DNA from: Thelonectria olida
Taxonomy: Eukaryota; Ascomycota; Sordariomycetes; Hypocreales; Nectriaceae
Direction: 5' to 3'
Length of the DNA stretch: 64,000 nucleotides
Assembly: GCA_020736575.1 (NCBI GenBank)
Contig: JAGPYM010000080.1
Span: 1-64,000, forward strand
Shown here: positions 37,901 to 49,495 of the stretch, piece after piece
Layout: each line of letters opens with the position of its first letter
Numbering within the stretch: the stretch's first letter is position 1
Notes under the pieces: model-generated
What the model was told of the DNA's origin: nothing
Seen by the model: the letters and a program-made list of their open reading frames with translations, nothing else
The model's database searches: none
Program-made: the position numbers and the translations under genes

Positions 37901-39074
37901 GGTAGCTCATGGCGCCGAAAAAGCCAGGACTCCTGCTTGCCGCACGACCCCGAGTATTGCAACGAATCTGATAGCTGTTCGATCATGGCTGTCTTGTAGA
38001 TTGAGGGTTATATTGGGCGCATTGGAGGTGATTTCTCGGATGACTGTGATACATCCTCGTGTCGTCTCGGGTTGGGTATCTTGGTCTTCCTGAGTGTCTT
38101 GTGTTTCCTGGGTGTCTTGCACTAATGGGGTCCCTTGCACGGTTTGCGTCTCTTGCGTCCCGTGGGTGCTTGGCATGTTCTGGGTTTCTTGTACTAATTG
38201 GGTCTCTTGCATCGTTCGAATCTTGTGTGAGGATGAATTTGTCAGTCGTCCCTCGAGATCACTGTCATTCCTTGCTACTCGTAGTCAAAGGATCTCTAAT
38301 TAAGCCAGTTATTATTTCATATTCGAACAGGGCTCAATGACTCAAATGCAGTAGACCACTTACGAGTCTGAAACCGTCGTTTTGTTGCACTCCAGATGCC
38401 TTGAGTCGTGTTGCTGGTACCACGTGTGAAATCCCTCTCTCTGGACTCGACAGCTTCATCTCGCGGGGTTTCTTGCTGATTGCATTGGATGTCACGGGTC
38501 GGGTGTGGCTGTGTGCCACCGTCATGTCGTGATAAAAGGCCCTTCGTGACAGCGTTTGTAAGTGTCATGAACTACAACGGCCTTTTTTCCTAAGAATTGT
38601 CGCTTGTGGGGATTATACAGATGTATTCCCAAACAGGGGCTATTTCCTTGACACCGGATGAAACTGTTGCCATTATAGAGCTCGCAAACCTCTTCAGATG
38701 TCGACGACATCAACTCCATCTCTGCAGCGGCTGTGTTCTCCCGTGTCCGACCGATGACGGCTCTTAGCCACTGCTCCCCACCTACTCTAATAGCACTGAC
38801 TAGGATTGTGATGATCCCGAGAGGAGCCATTGCCAGGGCAATACAATCTGCCCAGCCCATGGCTTGACTCATGAATTGCATTGTGACGCGTTCTCCAAAA
38901 AGGGCAAGAATTCTGGAGAGAACCAGATCAGTGTCTAGACCACACGCACACTTGAATTACTTATGGGGCCAAGTCGGTAAAGAGGTTGTTGGTAAAGTCA
39001 TCCAAATTATCAGCCCGGACGCAAGCGACCAGCGTCGCCAGGATGATGCATGTCCTATGTATGGGTTGAATCAT
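34978..39074 (-). pseudogene. broken ankyrin-repeat gene with N-terminal membrane region
   Basis: Blocks of one fungal protein type appear in order on the minus strand: a signal-like opening (ATG 39074, TCIILATLVACVRADN, NLFTDLAP), ALFGERVTMQFMSQAMGWAD and a membrane segment with ELMSSTSEEVCELYNG (38910-38690), Gln/Thr repeats, APNITLNLQ and RTAIRFVAILGVV, GGTLLLVFGMFLCALVV, IGLLGFIVQFIGLRAMN, a large middle domain to 36430, HLYAKDLLFSFMCSAAK, then ankyrin repeats (ARGRTSLHLAVMHNKDDVV, GETALLLALRLDKPEIAEK, DGGTPLHRAVADVDQETVD, LGQTPTDLAEEQGLTALGE) to the stop at 34978. Breaks: TAA at 38961-38963, a one-base shift in an A5 run near 37920, TAG at 37875-37877, and frame changes near 36420, 35815 and 35462. 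No GT-AG intron of normal size removes these. Probably a dead gene. Confidence 0.7.
38080..38215 (-). repeat. short tandem repeats coding a QETQ-type tract
   Basis: Degenerate 9-21 bp units (read on the minus strand as CAGGAAACACAA-like) encode QETQ, QDTQ and VQGTP variants (for example LVQDTQETQDTQEDQDTQ). The tract lies within the broken ankyrin gene, between its two N-terminal membrane parts, and probably expands and contracts by slippage. Confidence 0.6.
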
Positions 39075-42000
39075 GACTGGATGGTCGAAATAATGGTGTC
39101 TTTGGGCGTCTACGTGTGTACAAAAAGAGAATGAAGTTCTATTTATGAAAAGGGAATATTTCGCTGGTAGGATATTTGAATAGAGAACAGGTCGGAAGAA
39201 ACTGCTCCTGTAGAGCCTCCAGTGAGAGTGCAGGCCTCAGAATTAACCGAGAAAGCTGCGTGCCCATCATTTATGTGAGCTGACAGTCCAGCATTCGCCC
39301 AATTGGGAGATAATATGCCAATGCATGTATTGCTGCTGCACGTTGGCTGCGCGCACTTTCAGAGCGCAGTCAGCCACGTGTCCCCGCGAGCCTCCAGTAA
39401 CACCGCACCTCAGCTGCGACAAGGTGAAGCCCCGACGGCGAAGTGCATACTTGCTGCAGTCGAAGTTCTAGGCAGTACCGCGTGACTGTCTTTGTGACGA
39501 ACTTGGTGCGGATATTATTCCCTTTTCCGCAGCCACGGACCAGAGACAGGCCGCCTCGGCTCGACCGCCCATTGTCTGCAATGCTCCTGCAACTTTGCTT
39601 CAATCAGGGCGAATTGAATTGAATGATACAGATAGGCTCTACGCCACATTATTTACGCGCCACTGAGGAATGGAGTTGGGGGGTCGCCTATGAAACGTTC
39701 AACACCGAGGTGCGCCCCCAACCCCCTACTACGTATGACTTGTGCATGGAGGCTGAATTGTCTGACGTGGACTTGCGTCGAGCTATCGAGGCCATCAGCA
39801 AGGATCCCTAGTCAAGCCCAAATGGATAGATAGGCGCCGTTGTCTCTTTTCACAATGGCGGGCCCAACAGTCGCCTGTCTTTTGAAGGTAGGAAGTAGCT
39901 AACAATTTGTTGCGTAACGGTGAGCAGCCCGCATGACGCATATTGAGAGGAGAAATTCTCCAACTGTACATGGATCACCAGTCTGTGCATTGGCACATCA
40001 TTCTCGATCCTCATGTTCCGAAACCCTCCAACGACCTCCTTTGGAAGCATGGTCTCGCCCGATTCGTCGTCTTATTCCCGGGCGTTTTACAAGCGGTAAT
40101 CGAATTTGACCGCCAAGACGACCGTAGGCGTTTCTCCACGGTCTGTCCACTCCTCCGTTTTCCCAGATTGAAGACGTTGATGCTACTAAGGGGAATTTGT
40201 ATCTTTCCTTCTCCAGCGCAAACAGACACTCCGAAAATATTTAGTTGGGTAGCATCAATCTTACGAACGGGCATAATGCCTGGCCTGCTGTGCTCAAAAC
40301 CATCCGTGATAGCCTAGATGTTGTATATTTTTCTATAGTAGTGAGCATAAGAGAAGACATGCATTTGCAAAGCGATGCCCTTGCTGCTATTAATGCAGAC
40401 AGTTTGACTCAGATGATTAACACGCTCAGACTCTGACATTGCGTTTTGAAATCCAGCCACTCATCCTTATGCCAGCTTATTTACAGCAGGTAAGGCATTT
40501 TAACCTGTGCAAAAACATATTGTATACATGAGCTTGTTGAGCGAACCGGTCATAGGAAGACCAATCTCACGTCGAGATCTATCCAAAACTGCGACCAAAT
40601 CCACCTTTCTAACGCCGCGCCTCCTCTGACCGCCTGGTGGCGATAGAAGAAGAGGATAAAGAAACTACAATGGTCGTTGTTGTTGCTCCTGCACTGAATC
40701 ATCCTCTTCTTGATGAATTCCTCCGAGCTGTGCACGACTATGAGACTGCTGGTGGCATGAGCCATGCATGAATCGAGTGCTTCAGACAGTCTTTAACTAT
40801 GATTGCGATTGTAAGTCGTTGACCACTCCCAGCTTCATCCATTTAAAAGTTCCCAGTCAGATGCACTTTAGCCTAAGAAGAATGCATGAGTTAGAAAGCT
40901 CATGCCTCGTTTCCATCACTGCCTTCCCACCACATCAAGTGGAAGACACGGTCCCAGCCCAGCGCAGCAAGCGGCACTGAGACTTGATCGCAAATCTAAG
41001 GTACGCAATGTCGGGAAGATAGCGGAGAAACTGTATCGACAACAAGTCGACAATGGAATGCCGACAGAGAAGGGCGCCATTCCTCTGCTCAACAGGACTC
41101 CTCCCGAATCTACCATGAGTTGTGATGATGCCACTGATAATATGAGAATATCAGAACTGCTTCCATCCTCATTTCTCCGTGCCACAGGCTCACAAAATCA
41201 GGCTCCATGGGGCTCATTCTACTGTACAGCATTGTGGCAAGCGCTCTGTGTAGATCAGCGACATTAGTCAGTCATTCAGTAAATATGGATCATCAAAAAA
41301 GAACCTCGATTAAGCGGCTGCAAATCAGCTCAATTGCCTAATAAACCCTCCAAGATGCCCCGAGCAACATACTCATGGATCTACTCCATAAACGTCTCTA
41401 TCCCATCACTGCATCCCCAACTCTCCCGATTATGGCCAACCTTGCTCTCCAGCTCGTCATGGTTCTCTTGTATGAAGCGTAATGCCTGAGTGTGCTCGAG
41501 CTCAATAACGCATGTAGGGACGATCGTAGTGAAGTTCTTGTTGACATCGAAGCCCAGTCGAAGAAGGGCGATAGGACCGAACTTGTCTCGGGCTGCATCC
41601 GGAGGCATTGTAGTTGGGGTATTCTATGGATAGCAAGGGATGAAAGAGATGCCTACAATTGGGTCCTCGCTCTCATTCTCTCAGGTCGTCAAGGTCGTGA
41701 AAATCGCTATATCCTTCACAAGACCAAACAATGCGCCGGTTGCCTCAATCTGCTGACAATAGCTTGATGCAAAGGTACAGTAGTCGCAGTGTTCTCGATG
41801 CTTGGTGATGTGAGCCTTGGTATGATGTGCCCTGACATCGGTGTGGTGCACAAAAGCAGGAAGCGTTTTATTAGTCAGATTGGAGACTGAGTACACGTTC
41901 TCGAAATAGCAAAGGAAAATATCGACACTCAAATAATGCATAAGTATGAGATGTGCTAATGTTATATATAAAAGGTCAACTCTGAACTCCTTATTGTAGT

Positions 42001-43281
42001 TTGTGCCCGGCTGGAATTATAATGTCAGCCACCTTTAGCTGGGACGCTTCACGCAATTCCGAACATATGATAACTTAAGACCGACTGTAAGATAAAAGAT
42101 CAATAAACCAATTACTAATGAGATAATACTACTACTAGTGAGCAAATTCTAGCAAATGTCCATGTATGAATCACCGCAGCTGTCACCATCTTCATGTGAG
42201 TAAGGATGCCACCAGCTAGGCTTATCACAGCGCCAATCTTTAAGCGGTGGCTTCAGACCTCGGTACATACAAGGCTAGATTTATTATTGCCACTATCTTA
42301 CATCCAATATTGGGTGTGTTTATAAATGCAATTACTCCATAGAAATTATATCCTTGGTTCCAAAGAACGCCAGACACAGCAATTGAGCGGAGCGTACCCA
42401 AGGAGATTGGAAGCCCTCACTCTTGGCACTTCGGCTTCAGGGACTGGATGAAGACCTCACCGGGGGACTGGGCTCCGTTTTGTCGGCATCAGATTGAAGC
42501 ATACCATAAGGCCAAAGGCGTATGTCTCTCGTGTTGTTAATGGGAGCTGACTGGGTTGACACTTTTGCCCCTTGAGTGGTAAAGGCTCATCCCGCAGCGG
42601 GTAGAAGTTAATTACGGCGTAGCAGTTGAGATAAGCGCTTGACTCTCGAGAGGCCGTCGCTATCTTGGCAGGGGTTGGGCGCCGCAGGCGTGCATATGCA
42701 TGCTGCATGCCACAGGGATAACGGATGTTAGTTCGGGTGCAAGCGGCGAGAACCGCAAGCTACAGATAGCAGTTTTGAGCAGACAGCCTCGCATCCTTTC
42801 CTGTACTACGTCGTATCTGCATGCCCATCTTTTTGGGTGAGCGCCGCCGCGGGGCCGTTCAGGGGTCGGGCCAACGCTCGCTACCTTGTCCACCTTGATT
42901 GGCCATCTCCTTATCGCAGACAGATCTGAGATTCCCGATCAGGCCGTTGCTAATCTGAGCAAGTTGCCGCTCGAAAGACGCCATGGCTGCTCTGGTTGGC
43001 TCTCGCCCTCTCTCCCGTTCGTCTAGGTGGCCCTTCAAGGCTGAGCCGACTGGAGCTATCGGAAGACGGGACGGGGAAGAGGAAGCTAGGCGAATTTGTG
43101 AGTTCGCATAATCGCGCGAGGGCGTACCTGAGAGATATATCTATGTGGTTCATGTGTGCAACCACAAGACTTTCCCTTCCCTCCTTCCTTCATCCTTGCA
43201 TTGTCACGGAAAGGTCTTTGGCCTCTCATCCATTCGTTTGTCCCTAATCTTCGTCCACGCTTCTTGGCGTGCCGTTTCAGC
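39075..43281. other. 4.2-kb gene-poor stretch
   Basis: Contains only short unrecognised frames. 39943-40317 (plus) is the longest smooth one (124 codons) but shows no domain. 42990-43281 is the likely promoter and leader of the WSC oxidase, with pyrimidine-rich sequence at 43170-43200. A separate remnant at 41381-41941 is listed on its own. Confidence 0.4.
41381..41941 (-). pseudogene. possible coding remnant, family unknown
   Basis: Two minus-strand frames look protein-like and adjacent. 41941-41681 contains HHTDVRAHHTKAHITKHREH and CDYCTFASSYCQQIEATGAL (His/Cys-rich, metal-site-like). 41608-41381 contains FGPIALLRLGFDVNKNFTTI and CVIELEHTQALRFIQENHDE. They may be exons of one small gene or a remnant; an intron between ~41680 and 41600 is possible. 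No family identified. Confidence 0.3.
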
Positions 43282-46200
43282 ATGACCTCCCTTCGCCTTG
43301 CTGTACTCGGTGCAGCTCTCATTCGTTTGACTTCGGCCAGTATCATTCTCCGCAGGGACTTGACACCGCCTACCAGCCCACAGGAGGGCTGGAGCTATAC
43401 CGGATGCTTTGTTGACAGCGTTGACCAGCGTTCTCTTAATGGCGCTGTCCACTATGATAGCACCGGCCTGACGGCTGAGACCTGCGTCGCCTACTGCGCC
43501 AACGCCGGCTATATCTACGCCGGCATGGAGTACGCGGTCGAATGTTGCAAGTGACCACCTCCCAAGCGCGAAGCACATGTACCTGATGGCTGACCATGAC
43601 ATCTTGCAGGGTGCGGTAACACGTTGCCGACCACCGAGGCAGCTGAGTCCGACTGCAACATGCCATGCTCTGGCGACAGCAGCCAACCCTGCGGCGCCGG
43701 CAATAGGTTGTCGGTCTTTGGGGGTTCTGCCACAGACCCCACGTCGCCTCCCACGATTCCAGGCTGGTTCTATGTTGGCTGCATCAAGTGAGTACTCAAG
43801 CATTCTAATGACGCTGTGATGTGTCATATCCAGCACCACGGGCTAATCCCGTGATGTAGGGAGGGTTCTACGGGCCGCACCCTCACCACCCAGGTCTTCC
43901 TATCCGGGGGATCCGGTTCCATGACCAACGAGCTCTGTGTCGCCGCCTGCGAGGTTGATGGCTTCACCCTCGCTGGCACCGAGTACGCTGGCGAGTGTTT
44001 CTGCGGCACCCAGTACGCCAACGGCGGCGGTGACCAAGCCAATGGCTGCAACATGAAGTGCTCCGGCGATGAGACCCAAATATGCGGTGGCCCCAACCGC
44101 CTCAGTGCCTGGGCCTTTGGCGATGAACCCGTTTCCTCAGGCAGCCCATCCTCGGTGGCGGCCTCAACCACCATGTCAAGCTCTGTGGCTTCGTCCTCGG
44201 ACGAGGGGACGCATACTTCGAGCACTGACGAGACTATTTCCAGCAGTAGCACTGCCTTGTCAAGCTCTGTGGCTTCGTCCTCAGAGGAGGGGACACCCAC
44301 TTCGAGCACTGACGAGACCATTTCCAGCAGTAGCACTGCCTTGTCAACTTCGTCCGCTCTTCCCAGCACCTCAGGACTGCCTGATGGCTGGGCCTACAAG
44401 GGCTGTTACATCGACCCTCCTGGACGTGCCATGGCCGCCGCTCCAGATAGCCCTTCGGCAAGCAACACTCCCAAGACTTGCATTGCCACGTGTATTGCCA
44501 ACGGCTTCACCATCGCTGGCATGGAGTACTCAAACGAATGCTACTGCGGCAGCGAGCTGATCAACGGCGCCTCCAAGACGGATGAGACGGACTGCAACAT
44601 GTCCTGCTCAGGCGACGACGACCAGATGTGTGGTGCCGGAAACCGGTTGTCCATCTACTCCAAGGGCGACTTTCTCATCTGGCCGGTACCCGAGGCCAAG
44701 AAAACCGGCTTGCCAGGCTCTTGGAAGTATAAGGGCTGCGTCTACGACAACCCCTACATCTTTGAGTGGCTCTGGGAGGATGCCCCTGACAACGCCAGCA
44801 GCAACATGACGATTAACACGTGCCTCGAGCGCTGCCAGAAGTTTGGCTACCCTGCTGCTGGTGTCGAGTACGCCCGCCAGTGCGTCTGCGGCGATATCGG
44901 CGCTGTCCAGACCCGGGACGACGTTTTCAGGGACGACTCGTTCTGTGGCATGGTTTGCCCAGGCGACCGCAACCACACGTGCGGTGCCGGCAACTACTTC
45001 AACTACTACGAGTGGGATGGCACGCCATTCAACACGTTCCATTACGCATCCGGCTACATCGCGGGTGAGTACGACTTCTTCTCGACGTCGCCCATCGTAC
45101 CCTTGATCAGCTCTGTTGGCATCAACGACAAGGTCGTCTTCGTTGAGAAGCATGGAACGTCCCTGGACAACACGGAGGGCTCATTCGAATTCGACTACTC
45201 GACCGACACGTACCGCGAGCTCGCCCTCAAGACCGACGTTTTCTGCTCAGCCTCCTTCACTATGCCTGACAAAGCCGGCCGCATAATCAACATTGGCGGC
45301 TGGTCGGCCGACTCTATCTATGGCGTCCGTTTCTTCACCCCCGACTCACCGCAGGGCGTTGACAACGGCACCAACGTCTGGGAGGAGGACTTCACGCAGC
45401 TGCACCTATTTGATCCCCGCTGGTATCCCACGGCCCTGATCCTATCCAATGGCTCGTTGCTCGCCATGGGCGGCGAATCAGGCTCCGACGCGCCCATAGT
45501 GCCGACGTGCGAGGTCCTGCCACACCCCGCCGGCGTCACCGAGTCCACCTACCTCGACTACCTCGCCCGTGCCGACGAGATCAACCGCCGCAACTCGTAT
45601 CCCTTCATGGCCATCCTGCCCTCGGGCAACATCTTTTTTGCCCAGTTCAACGAGTCGCGCATCATCTCCCAGGCCGACTTCCAGTCCATCCGGAAACTGC
45701 CCGACATGCCTGGCGCCGTCGACAACCCTCTGACTGGCCGCAACTACCCTTTGCAGGGGAGCATGATGATCATGCCTCAGAAGGCCCCGTACACCGACCC
45801 TCTGCGCGTTCTCATTTGCGGAGGCACGACGGTTGAAGATAACACAGCCCTCGATAACTGCGTCAGCTTGACGCCTGATGTCCAGGGCGCCGAGTGGACT
45901 ATTGAGAGAATGGTAAGACCAAGCTTCCCGGGTTCCTCTTTCACATTATGCATGCTCACTCCCACACAGCCTTCGAAGCGCGTCATGCCCACCATCGTGG
46001 CTCTTCCTGACGGCCGCTATCTAATCATCAACGGGGCCCAGAAAGGCCGTGGCGGCTTCGGTCTGGCTGATAATGCCAACCTCAATGCCGTCATGTATGA
46101 CCCTGAGCAGCCGCTCGGCCACCGAATGACCGTCCTGGCCAACACTACCATTGCCCGCATGTACCATTCTGAAGGTGTTCTCCTGAGCGATGGCAAGGTG

Positions 46201-46656
46201 CTCGTCTCGGGCTCTGACCCCCAGGACGAGGGCAAGCACCCCCAGGAGCACCGCATCGAGTATTTCTGGCCCGATTACCTGCTGTCTGGTGCTGAGACAC
46301 CGGAGTTTTCTATCGCCGATCGCGACTGGGCCTACGGTGAGGACTACAGTTTCACGCTCGACTCAACCCTGGCCGCCGGCGCCGCCAACATGCGCGTTTC
46401 CCTCATGGCCTCGATCGGCTCAACCCATGGCGTCACCATGGGCCAGCGCACCCTGTTCCCAGACTTCGCATGCGACGGCAGCGATTGCAGTGTCACGGCG
46501 CCGCCTGACGCCTTCGTCAGCCCACCCTCGTGGTACCAGATGTTCGTCCTCGACGGTCCCACGCCCTCGCACGCCGTCTGGGTCCGCATCGGTGGTGATC
46601 CGGCTGCCCTGGGCAACTGGCCTCAGATGCCGGGCTTCACTACCCCTGGTGTATAG
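43282..46656 (+). CDS. secreted copper-radical oxidase (glyoxal-oxidase type) with four WSC domains
   Basis: Exons 43282-43546, 43610-43787, 43860-45912 and 45970-46656 encode 1060 residues with a signal peptide ([17 protein letters not shown]). WSC domains at ~36-118, ~140-232, ~324-410 and ~435-525 each show the GC...EC(F/W/Y/V)CG pattern and should bind cell-wall glycans. A Ser/Thr-rich linker (~240-322) lies between the second and third. The catalytic part (~540-1060) is a Kelch-type propeller with C-terminal DUF1929. All five copper-radical positions are present at near-canonical spacing: Cys ~610 (FCSASF), Tyr ~670 (RWYPTA), Tyr ~897 and His ~898 (RMYHSEG), His ~985 (STHGVT). It oxidises simple aldehydes or alcohols to yield H2O2 outside the cell. 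The first intron appears to be GC-AG; the last is 57 bp, so its retention would not break the frame. Confidence 0.92.
44175..44342 (+). repeat. 84-bp tandem duplication in the Ser/Thr linker
   Basis: Two adjacent copies (44175-44258 and 44259-44342), each 28 codons, start with GTCAAGCTCTGTGGC and differ at a few positions. They encode [24 protein letters not shown] sequence with heavy O-glycosylation potential. The repeat keeps the reading frame and lengthens the spacer between WSC domains 2 and 3. Confidence 0.85.
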
Positions 46657-48654
46657 GGGGGGCAAATTGAGGCAGCAGGCACATGTTAGATGGAGAGTGA
46701 AGAGGACGGTTTTCCGTTGGAATTGCATCACAGATGGCAAGCGCATGGTAGCCAGGGGGCCACCGAGGTTCATCCCAGGAAGAGTCTGTCCAATGCAAGG
46801 CCCCTCGTGGGTGCCATCAAGACCAGAACGCCTGTCGTACCTAGCAGGGTTTCAAGTTATCAAGCAGAGCGACTTATTTGACTCAGATGAACGGGCATTA
46901 CCAGTAGTTTCCTGGCGCAACTCTTACACCGGCGCTAACCAGTTGTATGTACTGGGTAGTGCCAAGAGGCGCGCCATTGACCGTGACGCCGTAGGGGGAG
47001 GTTATGGGTTGGGAGTGCCGTTGGGGGATGGAAGTAGTATAAGCTGTTCATAGTGGGTTCTGAGACATTGTGTGAGAATTTCATCCTAGCCAAAGTGAAA
47101 TGGGAGGGTGGTTACGCTGGTAATAGATATAATTGTTGATGGTGTTTGCAAATTGCGGAGCTCTGTGAACAGGGCTATTTGAGGGCTGGCCAAAGAACAG
47201 CGAGTCGAAACTGGAAGACGCTGCTCTAAACCCAGGTCTAGAGGGGGCAATCTCTTCTTCTGGGTCAGCCCACCGAGGGGTACGGATGCGCGTCCCACGA
47301 CAAGAGGCGCCCTGGGAACGTGCGGGACCCCCCCATCTTGCTCGGGGGCTGTGAAGCGTGGGGGATCAGGCAATGGAGTCCTTGGAATCGGACGCTGAGC
47401 CATGTCTAGAATGAACGGCACCGAAGGTGAAAGATCGGTCCTGGGCTGGTAGCTTTCTCTGCGACTAGCCTTTTCTGTGTCAGATACAGCCTTTTAGGGA
47501 TTGACTGTCGCGTAAGCCTCTGCAAGATTGTTGATAATGCGGTGTGGTTCCAGCTCTTGGGACTAGTCGACAATGGGGACAAGATGCGCTTGGGTTTGCC
47601 AGCCAGGTCTTGATGCATACGCCGCAAAATATGTGCTGGCAGTCGACGAGTTTGACAGGGTCAAAGAAAATAGACTGGCAGATCTAAGGACGCCATACGT
47701 GGCTGCTCAAGGGTTAGGCTATAGTAGACATACACCGCAGGTCAGTTCTTGCTCCATTTTGCTGAATGAGCGACGCTCGAAAGATGGCAAGGCCTCTGAC
47801 AGGAATTATACCACGGATCCTTTCGAGCTGCGGTCCATTTATGCGCTTGACCTTGCAGGACGTCGGTGGTGGTCGAGGCCCAAGCCGCAAAGCCTTATTT
47901 AGGAGCCCTGCAGATAATAGACTTCATTTACTAGCCAGAAGAGATGTTAGACCGTCTAGTCTCAGGTCACATGAGAAAACCAAGCTACAAGGGTCCAGGC
48001 CAGATGCGTGTCCCTGGGAATCTCCTCACCGAAGGAGATGGAAGGTCAAATTAGCGGGACATGATGTTGCGGCGCCAGGAGGTTGTAGGTAACTGAAGGT
48101 CGAGGCATATTGACTCGCTGATATAAGGACCTTGGGAGTGCCGGTTCTATGAGAATCATCTCCTAGGCCGGCCAGCTATGACGTGTATAGATAGTAACTT
48201 AGTCACGCCTAAGGCCTTGCGTTCTTTTCTAGGTGTCCGAAAGTATTATTATATTGCCCTTTGGCTTCAGACAAGCGCAAAAATATATTACTCCCCTGGA
48301 CCCTTCTCATTCTGTCTTGTACACGTGATTCCATCCAACTCCCGCTTCGGGACGGAGTATCAACCAGGCAGTTTTTATTCACCCCAGCCCTGAGGGTGCC
48401 TTGCCGCCCAATAAGATAATGTTACGCTGAGGATTTCGCCCCTCGACCCCTCAAATCCCGCAGACGGCGGCGCCTTGGCTGCTGCACCTTGCAAGCCACA
48501 GGGTATCCGATGGCTGTGGCTGTGTTCAGCTTTGGCAATTGTGCAGTCACGGGTGGCGCCACGGGCGCCTGGCGTTCATTAGTCTATGACTTATTTCCAA
48601 CTAGACTGAGTTTAAGTGAAAGCCAGTTTTATTATTAGTTAGCTGGCCTACTAG
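46657..48654. other. intergenic, no gene recognised
   Basis: The first ~400 bp is the 3' region of the WSC oxidase. Frames at 47086-47421 (minus) and 47573-47902 (plus) are open for ~110 codons but match no family. Sequence becomes AT-rich from about 48585. Confidence 0.35.
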
Positions 48655-49190
48655 TAGCTCTAATAGCCTAGTATATATAAATTCTTTTTATAAATAATTA
48701 GCTATAACTAATAAAATTTAATTATTAGTTTAAATAATTAATTATATAATTAACTATTTTAAATATAATAATAAATATATTACAATTAAAACAAATTATT
48801 TAATAAAATAAAACTATTATTATTTATATTTTATTTAAAATTTATATTTTAATTTTAATAATTAAATTTATATTATTTATATTTTAAAAATATTATTTTT
48901 AAATTTATTATTTATTATATTAATTATTAAAATATTAGATATATATATATTTTATATATTTAAATTATAAATATTTTTAATTATAATTATAAAATATTTT
49001 ATAAAACTTATAATTAGTTTATTAAATAGCAATTATATATTTTTAATAATATAAAAAAGTAATTTATAATTTATTTATTTTTTTATATTTAAAAATTATA
49101 TTTTATATATATATATTATTATTATATTATATAAAAAATATAAATAATTTTAAAAATATTTTAAAGAAAATTATACTTATATATAAACAG
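48655..49190. other. extreme A/T island
   Basis: For ~530 bp the sequence is almost only A and T, with many TTAATTA, ATATAT and TTTATA strings and very few G or C, embedded in DNA of normal composition on both sides. No frame, inverted repeat or terminal repeat can be delimited. The most likely origin is a repeat pushed to saturation by repeat-induced point mutation; a replication origin, a scaffold-attachment region or a mitochondrial insertion are alternatives. Confidence 0.75.
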
Positions 49191-49495
49191 CTATAGCTTT
49201 TATTCATTTAAGCCCTCGTTTTAAAGCCGGGCTTATACAATCCACTAATAACCCAGCTCCCCAGGCTGTTCTTCAGCCGCAGCACTTCCTTGTGTTACGT
49301 GGAGCCACACCGGCTCCCTGCATGAAAGCTCTGTTTCTCTACCGAATGCTGCTAAAGCCCTTTGGAGTGGTATAAGAATGTCCATGAGAGGCATCCATTG
49401 TAGAGCCTTCGGGTGCTCCTTTTGTCCCGCCTCACTCCTTTTCTTTTAACACGACACCAACAAACCAGACGCCATTATCCACTAACACTAGCAAG

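Noticed and set aside
38871..39134. 87-codon plus-strand frame
   Set aside because: Antisense to the first exons of the ankyrin/membrane gene.
43204..43839. 211-codon minus-strand frame
   Set aside because: Antisense to the first WSC exons; GC-rich coding strand explains the open frame.
44608..45153. 181-codon minus-strand frame
   Set aside because: Antisense within the WSC oxidase; no motif.
46190..47053. 287-codon plus-strand frame running past the oxidase stop
   Set aside because: Overlaps the conserved oxidase exon in another frame and reads as Ser/Arg/Pro-rich shadow; the oxidase active-site His lies in the competing frame.
48655..49190. Transposon terminal repeats around the A/T island
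   Set aside because: The simple A/T sequence makes apparent inverted repeats meaningless; no target-site duplication could be fixed.
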